Source of the DNA: Zanthoxylum bungeanum
Lineage: Eukaryota; Streptophyta; Magnoliopsida; Sapindales; Rutaceae
Assembly: GCA_019454045.1 (NCBI GenBank)
Contig: SKCR01006533.1
Coordinates: 1-64,000, forward strand
Length of the DNA stretch: 64,000 bases
Reading direction: 5' to 3'
Shown here: in pieces, positions 1-10,600 of the stretch
How the letters are laid out: every line of letters begins with the position of its first letter
Numbering within the stretch: position 1 is the stretch's first letter
Notes under the pieces: model-generated
The model's database searches: none
What the model saw: the letters and a program-made list of their open reading frames with translations, nothing else
Told to the model about the DNA's origin: nothing
Position numbers and translations under genes: made by a program

Positions 1-180
1 TCAGAAAATGGAAAAAGATCTGATTTCAAATTACGGATTGGATTGGGTCAAATTCGATTTTTTTTTCACTAAACTTGTGATTTACGGGGTCGGATTTATG
101 TGACTCGATGTCATATTTTTTAACTTTTCAAATCCGATAGGGTCGGGTCAACTTTTGATCGGACAAATTATTCACCCCTA
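1..180. repeat. Partial hAT-like MITE, right end only
   Basis: The segment ends in ATTATTCACCCCTA, which reads TAGGGGTGAATAAT on the other strand. This is the usual form of a short plant hAT-type terminus. The left end lies outside the window, so the target duplication cannot be tested. There is no coding potential. Confidence 0.4.
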
Positions 181-619
181 AGAGAAACACTATCTTAATA
201 GTTGAATTGTATCTCATGGTATCAACTCTAATTGAAAATGTACTTATGACACAACCAATGAAAACGTTGATCCCCAATATATATATAAATTATGTCATCA
301 TCGCTTGGGAATGATGTTGAAATGTACTCTCCATTAAAACTAAAAAGACATATTTGAGCCAAATAGATTGAAATGTATATGCACTCGAACTCCCATAATT
401 AATAATCCAATGGCATGGATATCATGCAATGGGTTAAAAGTTAATTGATGCTTCTAAGCTTTTTTGATAATGTGATAGATAAAAAGTACCTCTAAGCTTT
501 TGATAAGGTGATAATACATCATAACACATAAAATTATTTTTTGACGCTAACATATACTCTAATGTTTGTTCCATAACTTATAAACTAACTTATATTATCT
601 GACAATACTCTCTACCAAA
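181..619. other. AT-rich spacer, nothing recognised
   Basis: This is AT-rich sequence without an ORF, RNA gene or repeat end that I can support. Confidence 0.5.
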
Positions 620-627
620 TGCACCCT

Positions 628-924
628 TAGGGATGACAAAAGTCCGCCCGAGCCCCGCGTATTTTAGCTCGGTCCGGAGGCCTTTTTTAAAGGCCCGGGC
701 CCAATTTTTATTAATAAATAATAAAATTTTTAATTATATATAATAATTTTTAATTATAAACAAATACATTATAACTAAATTTTTAAAAATTAAAATAAAA
801 ATATTAAAAATATAGAAATTATTATTTTTTTCATTTTTAAAGTATTAAAAATCTATTGGGTCCGACTCGACAAATTTAGAGCCTAGGCAAAGCTCGTGCC
901 CCGCACGATGTTTTGCCACACTTA
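628..924. mobile_element. hAT-type MITE, 297 bp
   Basis: The ends are imperfect inverted repeats: TAGGGATGACAAAA on the left and the complement of TAAGTGTGGCAAAA on the right. A perfect 8-bp direct repeat TGCACCCT flanks them (620-627 and 925-932), as expected for hAT insertions. The subterminal regions are GC-rich and the core is AT-only. There is no ORF, so the element is non-autonomous. It lies about 0.7 kb upstream of the FAX-like gene. Confidence 0.7.
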
Positions 925-934
925 TGCACCCTTA

Positions 935-1232
935 CACTTTGTTTGGATTGAGGTTTGAGATAGTAGGATAAGATATGGTAAATTTAAAAAAAAATGATTT
1001 TTAGGAAGAAGTGTTTTTAAGAGGTATGATTATTGAGGGATATTTCATGGGTTAAAAATCCTTAAAAATAATATTGTTCATAACACTCTAAATTGGAATG
1101 TATTATGATTTACAATAGTTAAATATCAAAAATATCATCATTAGTTAATGTTGTTATTTCCATTGAAAGGATAATTTTATATTTTCATATTTAATCTCGC
1201 CTTCTGATATCTCCTAACCAAACACAACAAAG
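935..1232. mobile_element. Probable Tourist-like MITE
   Basis: The ends resemble each other as degenerate inverted repeats (CACTTTGTTTGGATTG and the complement of CTTTGTTGTGTTTGG). A TTA triplet flanks each side (932-934, 1233-1235), as for PIF/Harbinger-type MITEs. It abuts the hAT MITE at 628-924. The inverted repeats are weak, so the exact ends are uncertain. Confidence 0.35.
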
Positions 1233-1235
1233 TTA

Positions 1236-1615
1236 TTAAACCACATATTACCATACAATGCTCCTAAATATAAAAAGGTAATATTTTTTTTTTTTTACTT
1301 TTTATTATCTTTATCATACCATACTAATAAATCTTCCTACACCAAATCCAAACAAGTGATGGGCTTAAGCTATGTGTGGCATTAATGGGGAGTGTACTAA
1401 TCGGCCTGGGCTTTAGCATGTAACATGGGCTCATTCGGTTGAAGCCCAAAATCCGGTAGGCCCGCCAGGCTGAATAAAAAATATAGCGGTATTCAGAATC
1501 AGAACCGAATAGAAACAAACAATGCGGTAAGTCGGTAACACAGGGCGAGAAGCGATGGCAAAAAGTCAAAAAACGAAAAATAATAAAAAGTGAAAGAATC
1601 AAATAAACAAACCAC
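1236..1615 (+). promoter_or_regulatory. Upstream region and 5' UTR of FAX-like gene
   Basis: These 380 bases lie between the MITE and the start codon. No convincing TATA box or transcription start is visible. The last 40 bases are A-rich and pyrimidine-poor, as plant leaders often are. The promoter must lie here or extend across the MITEs. Confidence 0.35.
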
Positions 1616-4600
1616 ATGGCAGACGTAGTAGTGTTAGGTAGTGCATCTCAGTCTTCTCTTCTTCTTCCCCGTTCACGTCCTATTTCGAACCTCGGCCTAT
1701 CGACTCGAACCGCCACTTCGTTTGGATACTCCTACGGTTTTAACTACCCAACGATCGCGATTTCTTCCAAGGGAAGCAATACTGTTGCTGCTGGCGTGGT
1801 CTCGTCTGACTCCATATCGTCAACTTTGATCACTAATACCGTTGACTCTGTTAAAGGAGGGATCGAGATCGAGCCTGATATCGGCGGCGGCGGCGGCGGC
1901 GTTGGAGATAGATTTGGCCGCGGTGGTGGTGGTGGTGGAAGCGGAGGCGGAGGAGGTGAGGAAGAGTCGTCGGACGAAAGCGGGAAGAAGAAGACGGGGA
2001 TGTCTATGTCTCAGAAACTCACTCTTGCTTATGCTTGCCTTGTTGGAGGTAATTTTATTTATTTATTTATGTTCTCTTTCTGTTTGTTACATGTTGAATG
2101 TTAAAATGGTGAAGAACGTTAACTGGATTTGGATTTTGCGGAGGAATTTTTAGCCTAAGGTTGTTAATAGAGACTCACTCGCCCTCAAGATTAAAAAAAA
2201 AAATTACTTGGATCAATTTTAGTTTCGGTTAAAATTGACCCTATAATGTGATGCTAGACCTACACAAACTTAGCACTATGTTTGGTAAGAGTAAAGGAAA
2301 AGAGAAGTGAGGATTTGATCCTTTGTTTTTAATGTTGGAAATCTAGCCTACAATATGCGACGGAAAATTAAAATTTTTTAATTTTAAACATAAATTTCCA
2401 ATCCAATATCATTATTAATTTTCATGTTTCATGATAATATTTATTTATGAAACATAAATAAAAACGTACCTTAAACCTTTAAGTGATCCTCGTAAATTCT
2501 TCAGAGCCACCCACACGTTTGGCCTCCAACGGTATCCACACAAAGCAGAGAGTTAAGGATTTTGGATTTCTCAAATCCAATATTATGTAAGTGTCTTTTC
2601 TTGGTGCTAGCTTAAGAAAAGAGACTTGTCTAAGGGTTTATGGAATATTGAGAATACAAAGAATTTTGCTTAAAGAAAAATCAAATTTTTCCTTTTTAAA
2701 TTTCTTTGCTTCTCACGTGAATTGCCAAAATTTCTTTTAAATTTTGTTCCTTTTCAATTTTGTAGATTTTTGGTTATTGTTTTAATCCCAATCATATTAG
2801 AATTAATAGGATAAGGATATGATTTAATCTTATTAAAATATGAATTTTAATCCATCATAAATAAACAACCAGTATCCTTATTTTAATTAATTAATTAATT
2901 AAATAAAATTTATTAATCCTAAGGACCTAATCAAATTAACATACTATAAATCTGAAATTATAATTTAATACAAACATTTTACTAAATTATATTTCAGCCC
3001 CTATATTTTTAGAAATTACATAATGACCCATGCACTTTTGGAAATTACGAAACAATCCCTAATTTCCAGATTTGCACTTTAGCCCTAAAATTTTCAGAAT
3101 TCTATTTTTATCCATAATTTCTGAAATTACGGATTTACCCCAAAGTTTAAGAACTTGACATTTAAGTCTTAAAACTTAATTCTACGTAATTTATCATTAA
3201 TTACTCAATACTTTAAAGTGTGTGACCCATTAGGTTCTTTCTTATGTTGGCAATGAAGATAGTTATAGATTTCATACGTCTAGATAAATTAATTTAATTA
3301 GTAATTTAGTATATCCTCTATTAACTCCTTAATTAAGAAACTATTTTCCATAGATCAAAAGCGGCATCTAGCAATGCATAATGACCCCCAATTAAGAAAG
3401 AATACTAACTTTAGTAAAACCTATTCCGTATACAATTACCGTATGATTCAATCATTTCGCCTCATACATATCCCGTCTATGATTCTAGAGTATGGAAAAT
3501 GTCTACTTTATTAAATCATGGCTATTAGAACATTGACTTAAGCTGATAATATATATATAAAGTTTCTAAAACTCCTTTTAGAACTTGTCATGGCCATGGA
3601 CTTATATTATCACTTATGTCAAATCGTGCCTCTTGGGATATCGACTCTATGTTATCCAGAACGGTAAATCCTTTATTGATTACTCACTACCTTCATATGC
3701 TTTTCATATTGCCTGATCATTACCCTATGCGCAATCTCGCTAGCGCAATCTCGCTATGGATTATGGAGATGTAATGTCAAAGCATATATGATCCACATAC
3801 AAGATACCATGGAGACCTCAAGTCTAAGGATCATTCATACTATCGTTACAAAGAGAAATCCCATAGACATGTGGATAACACTCCATACGGGTTCTCAAGC
3901 GGGTCAATTTAATGTACTTGTTCTCCAACAAGCTTCCATATATTAGACTAAGTGAACACCTTCACTAGTAGCTTATGAGATCAGCCACCTTCCTTCGATA
4001 AGGAAGTAAACATAACATATGCCAATCTAGATTGGATTTATCAATGCCCTGTGTTGATAATCCTACGATCGGGAACATTTAAGAATGACCGGATCTCATA
4101 AATTAAACTTAATTTAATTTATTTAATCGTCATTTTAAGGACTTTATTTTACAAGTAGTCAAAATTACTTATGGACAACACTTATAAACAAACTGCCAAA
4201 TTTTATTAATCAATGCAATATTATAAAATTACATATTTGTCCCTATTGGATCTAGGGCATATAACCAACATTTAAACCTAAGGTTGTTACTTTGATTTAA
4301 CGGCAACCATTCCATGTTGATTTTATTATTTTCTATTGCAACTTTTAAGATTTTTTTTCCCATAGCAGTGATGTAAATGTTCAAGTAAGATTATATGTGT
4401 GACTTCTCGGTAGTTCGTGGAGGACAAAGTGATAAACTATTGATCTTGAATAATTTGTTATTATGTGTTTAGCTTTAGTTTATCAGTAAATATTTTATTA
4501 TGGTTGATTATGTTTTACTCTTTTGTTGTATACTTGCTTGGACATTGATTATATGTGTGACTTTTTTGCTAGCAAGCATTACATCTAACTATTGTTATAT

Positions 4601-7600
4601 TTTTGACAGTGGGCGGTCTTATGGGATATCTGAAAAGTGGTAGTCAGAAGTCACTGTTGGCAGGAGGAGTCTCAGCCTTGCTGCTCTATTATGTTTATAC
4701 ACAGCTTCCCACAAAACCAGTCCTTGCATCTTCCATAGGGCTTGGTAAGTTATTAATTCTCTCTATTTTATTCAATGTTTAAAAATACGGTGCGGCACCT
4801 CGAGACGGCCGGCCATTGAGGCGTGAGGCGGGCCTCCTCGAGGCGGTGAGGCGGGTGCCTCGATCGTAAATCGGAAAAATAATCCAAAATACATTCATTT
4901 CTTCATAATTCATAGTATGTTCAAAAAACTATTGATAACTAATCCAAAATACATTAACTTCTTCATAATTCATAGTATGTTAAAAAAACTATTGATAACT
5001 AATCCCTAAATAAGCTATCATTAGTGTCTAGTGGCATGAAGCTTGGGTCAAAATCTCTATCATCATCAGATGGCTCATCATCCAAAAACCCTAGACGCAA
5101 AGAACAAATTCATTAACAACAGTCACAATTTTTTATTTTTTTTTGTTTATAAAGAAGTCAAAACGACGACGTTTTCGCACCCCCAAAACGTCGTCGTTTC
5201 GGTGGGAAAACAAAAAACAAATGTATGAACGTGAGGCGGCCGCCTCAGACCGCCTCACGCCGAGTCGGCGCGAGGCGGCCGCCTCACGCTGTGAAAGGCG
5301 GGAAAATTGGCTACAGCGCATTAGGCGGCCGCCTCGAAACGTATTTTTAAACATTGATTTTATTATGGCATGTGAGCATAGTTATTAAACACGCCTCTCA
5401 TTTGGGCTCACTGCCAGCGCCTCCTGTACGAGAGGCTCAGCTCATATTCCCAAGCTCTTTAACAAAAATGGAATTTTGAAAAAGTGACATGACCAATTGC
5501 ATAAATCACATCATTGCACATATTACGGAGTTCAAAAATTAAATGAGAGAGATCATTAGCAATAAATATTATATGAATTATTAATTTTGATAACTTGGAA
5601 ATTTTTTTTAAGTTGTGACTTTTTTTTTTGCATTTGATATGATTGTTAATTTTACTTATTGAATTAGAATTTATAAGATAAATTTATTAATGCAATTTAT
5701 ATGAGTTATTGAGAAATTAGTAATAAAACTAAAAAAAAATGCGTGGTACGCCATGCGTTTCACTTCATCAGGCGTGCACCTCATATTGGGTCTTACGCTT
5801 AAGCCTTATGAGGACCTTAGAGTCTGTTTGGTTCAACGAAGGGGAGGGGAGGGGAGGGGAGGGGAGAGAAGAAATTTTAATTAAATATATGTTTGGTTCA
5901 AAGGAGGGGAGGGGATGATAGTTTTTAATTAGATATATGTTTGGTTCAAGAAGGGAAGAGAGATATTTTAAAACTAATTTACTATTTTATCCTTGTAGCC
6001 TTTTATAAATAAAATTAAAATAATATAGGCTTATGTTATCTTTGAATTAAACAAAGAATAAAATTAAAATTAAAAGTTCTACATAATACGTGTTGTTAAA
6101 AATAAAATTAAAACAAATATAAGAGAAGAGAATAAAAAGAATTGAATGATGAAGTAAATATAAGAGGGATAAATAATTAGGACAATTTTAAATTTTAATG
6201 TATAAGTAGGGATAATTTAGTCAATGTATTTAAAATTTTAATTGCTCACTTTCTCTCTCCTCCAAAACCCCCCACTTTTGGAGGGGAGTTAAAATTGGCT
6301 TAGGAGGGATTTTGCTCCCCTCCCCTCCCCTTAAAAAAATTGAACCAAACAAACATAATTTAAAATAATCTCTCCCCTCCCCTCCCCTCCAAAACCCCCA
6401 ACCAAACACACTGTTAGCGTCTCGGTGTGTCTTGCGTCTTTAACAACTATGCATGTGAATAGTTTAAGCTCATGCTATGAGATTAGCAAATGCGAGTTTT
6501 TGTATCCCATACATTTTTAGTTGCAATTGAGAAAGTTCGTAGGCATTCCTAACGACTTGAAAAGCTAGTGTTAATCATAACAATCCAAGTTGAAAAGCTT
6601 TTATGTTAATGATTTACCTGGGTTATTCTAAAAATAAGAGAAAAAGTTGTCAAAAAAGTGAGGAAAAATTTCGGTGGATTGTCAAAAAATGTGCCAAAAT
6701 TTTGTATTTTGTCAAAAAAAGGCACATATATTGACAATTTGGTAGAGAGGTTTGAGCACCTCTCGTCTAAAAATTGAGATGCTCAGCACCTCTCAAGACA
6801 TGCTTCTTTAGTATTCTTCTGTAGAACAAAAAAGCCAAACAAAATAAGGCAACCTAATTTGCCTAACTTTGTTGAAATATAAAAAGTTAGACAATCTAAT
6901 TTTGTTGAAATATCCAATCAATGTTGTTAAAGGCGAGAGGCGCATCGAGGTGATCAGAGCTAGAAAAGCAAGGCGAGAGGCGCACGCCTCACAGACATGA
7001 GACACACGTTTATTAATAATAATTTTAAATTTGTAATATATGCATCGTTAACTTGTAACTGTAAGAAAATAATAAATGGATAATAATATTTTGACATATA
7101 GGCTACTTTTATATTACTTCTACTTGTCCAATTCATAATACTTGACAGAATATGCATAGTTCAAAACTTCAAATTCAAGAAAATAATAAAAACAAGCGTA
7201 ATTAAAAAGCAGCTAGTCAAAAGAAACATCATCATCATATTCTTAACAAAATATACACCACAGAGAGTAAGTTGGCTCAAGGGTAACATTAAACATCATA
7301 AAGAATAGCAGAAACCGTAAAAAAAAAAAGAACAGAGAAAAAGTGACGAAACCAGAAACAGAAGCCATAAATAGAAACTAGAAAAAAAGGAAAAGTGACG
7401 AAGATGACGGAAGAAAACAGAGGAAAAAATACTGGGGATTTTTGCATGATGAAGATGACGAAAGAAAACAGAGGAATGTGATGAAGATGATGAAAGAAAA
7501 GTGATGAAAGAGATGAAAGAAAACAGAGGGAAAAAATCAGAAATATACCTTGTAATCGGTGGTGATGGTGACAATCGGCGGTGGCTGAGACAGTCGATGG

Positions 7601-10600
7601 CGGTGTTGGAAACTCAAACCGCAGCCTGAGTCCAAGTCGATGATTTATGGTTTTGGCACAGTTGGTTTTAGTAGAAGTTCCGATGAATTTAGAGTTAACT
7701 GTCCTTAAATACTAAATTTTAAGCCCATGATGCGCTCGTCTAACTCGCATCACGCCTCACTGCGCCTCCTCCGCCTCACCGCGTCTCTAAGATGTCGTAT
7801 CGCCTCGGCTTGTCAGAAGTGCCCGAGCCATCACGTTGTGCGCTTCTCGTATCGAGGCGTGCCTCGTCTCGCCTCTAACAACGCTGTTTGCAATTGCCTA
7901 TAAATTAAGGTGCTCAACACCTTCCAGTGCATGCTTTTACCTATCTTATAATTAGTTCAAATTTTTACAATCCACTCTCATATAATAAGGGGTTCAAGTA
8001 TTATCTGTGCTAGTCATTATAAGTCCACCATATCGGGCCTAAGGACTGTCTACAGAGAGTTAAGAGTCCCACATAAATAAGAGAGATATAAAGATTCGGT
8101 CATTTTTACCTCAACTGAATGTAATTTAGCTACTCATGATGTGAATAAAAATACACATAATTTTACTAACAAAGTGAAAAGAAATTATAACCAAAGGGAT
8201 ATTAAATGATTGGAATTGGGATATGGATGGGATATAATGAAGTAGAGCCACGAAGAAGTTCTAGGAGTTACAAAGAAAACTTGGAGTTTATATTGCTCAT
8301 GGGTTGAGAACGATTATTGAACTCTATGAGATATAATCTCCCGTTGTTCCTCGATATCTCAGTGGTAGAGTGGCCGACTGTTAGCTGATTGGTCGTAGGT
8401 TCGAATCTTAATTGGGGAGATTTGATTCATTCCAAATTAAAGAATTCGAGATTAGAAAGTAAAACACAAAAGCCCGACACTCAATGTTGTTGAAGGCGAG
8501 ATGTGCACTGAGGTGATGGGAGCCTGAAAAGCGAGGCGCGAGGCGAGGGGAGCACGCCTCACTGACATTAAATTTGTAATATATGAATCATTAATTTTTA
8601 AATGTAATAAAATAATAAATAGATAATAATATTTTGATATATAGTCTACTTTTATATTACTTCTACTTGTCCAATTCATAATACATGACAAAATATCCAT
8701 TATATGCAAGAAGTGTACAAGTCAAAAGTGAAAACAAACCCAATTCGTGTTTATAATTTAGTTATTCATTTTTTATAGTGATGAGTTTGATTAATAAAAT
8801 ATGGACATACATTAATCCAATTTAATACATATATGAAGCAAGAAATGGAAATGTTAAATTTAAATGATCAACAGAGGTACTTAAAGATTGACATGAAATT
8901 CTTAAACACTCAAAAGAATTAAATTTTATTAATAATATAAAAAATTGGTGTCATTATGAGAATTGTGTGAATTAGATGAAAAATGGATGAACGAAAAAAT
9001 ACAAATCTAAGAAACACAAAATATAAAGATGTAGAAATAAATTAGAGTGTTGGACTTATTGAAGAAAAAGAACATGGGAAAAAAAAGAAACAAAGAAGAA
9101 ACAGAAACCATAAAAAAAAGTAAAAAAATGATATATTTCAGAAGCAAAAAAGTCAAAAACAGAAAGAGTAGAAGATGAATGCCAATTAACAGAGAAGAAA
9201 GGCAAAAAAAAAGTGATGAAAATCAGAAAATACAACATTCAAGTCTTATGATGCGCACGCCTCACCACGCCTCAGTCGCCTCTTCGATGTCGCCTTGCCT
9301 TGACCATTTGGAAGCGCTTGAATGATTGCCTCGCGCGCTTCTCGCCTCGAGGCGCGCCTCTAACAACACTGTTGACACTCTTTCAAAAACTCTACAATAG
9401 AACCAGAAGAAGCATGCATTAGAAAGTGTTGAGCACCTCAATTTATAGGCAAGAGGTGTTCAACACCTTTTGCAAATTTCAACAAAATTAGGTTGCCTAA
9501 CTTTTTAAATTTCAACAAAATTAGACAAATTAGGTTGCCTAATTTTGTTTTGACTTTTTTTAAGTTTACAGAAGAATACTGAAGAAGCATGCCTTGAGAA
9601 GTGCTGAGTGTTACTGGCTGAGTTCGAGACTAGCCACGTTCGCACCAAGCTGCACACATTTGCTGCATACTACATGTATTGTCACGACATTGGAGTTGTA
9701 GCCGTATGTCATTTTGCACGTTTTGCGGCAAAGTCACCTTGCTTCTAGCCGTTAGCCTCGTTTTGCCTCACTGTAAATGACCTTATGTTTCAGACCACCA
9801 AATCAAGTTTGTCCAGAGTCATTAGTAAAGCCCACGACCATTTGTACAGGGGAAATTTCGTTCGTGAGGTCTAATTCCCAAGTTTGCCAGGGTTTCGCGG
9901 GGTGTGTCCACTCGTGCCCTAAACCACGCATTTTGCCACCAAGTGGGGGATTGTAAAAAGGCACCATTATGAGCTCGTCCAGGGATGTTAACGAGTTCCG
10001 GTGGCCACTTATACTGGGGCTTAATGACTCGTTGTACGTTAGATTCTAGAGGGGGCGTGACAACTCAAGCACTTGTCGCGTTTCCTAGTGTCACTTGTGC
10101 AATGTCTTTAAAACCTCTTTAGAGGATGTCTTGGTGAGCCTTGGGGTGGTCAAGGGGGGCATCAGTGGTCTAGGGACATTAGCCTTGAACCCTCTCGCCC
10201 TTAAATGCCTTTTATGTATCGATGTAAATGTAATGATCCCGATATTAATGAAATGTCCGATTTTCATATCCGGTTATCCTATTTCATTTCCCTTGACCCG
10301 AATCAGTGTGGACCTGCGTTTACTCTTTTGTGCCATAATGCTTATATGCTATAAGAATACTTGTTAGTTTTCGTGATTTGCCACTATATGGATACATAGA
10401 CATCTCAATCATCAAATGTAAGCTCGTGAACAAGGGCAGAGTTGACTTCCGAGGCGTGCAGCTCAGTCAAGCTCGATTTTCCGCTACTGGAAAAATCGGC
10501 TTGGGACACTGAGCACCTCATTTTATAGGGGGAGGTGTTCAGCCCTCTTTGCCAAATTATCAAGGTAGGTTCCATTTTTGTCACAAAATACAAAATTTCG

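Noticed and set aside
1324..1617. 97-codon frame on the minus strand upstream of the FAX-like gene
   Set aside because: It covers the promoter/5' UTR region and part of a MITE, with no domain or splice support.
1641..2153. Other + strand frames overlapping exon 1
   Set aside because: They are shadows of the Ser- and Gly-rich exon 1; only the frame from 1616 splices to exons 2 and 3.
10095..10367. 90-codon + strand frame in intron 2
   Set aside because: It lies in the less AT-rich debris segment and shows no domain or homologous exon structure.
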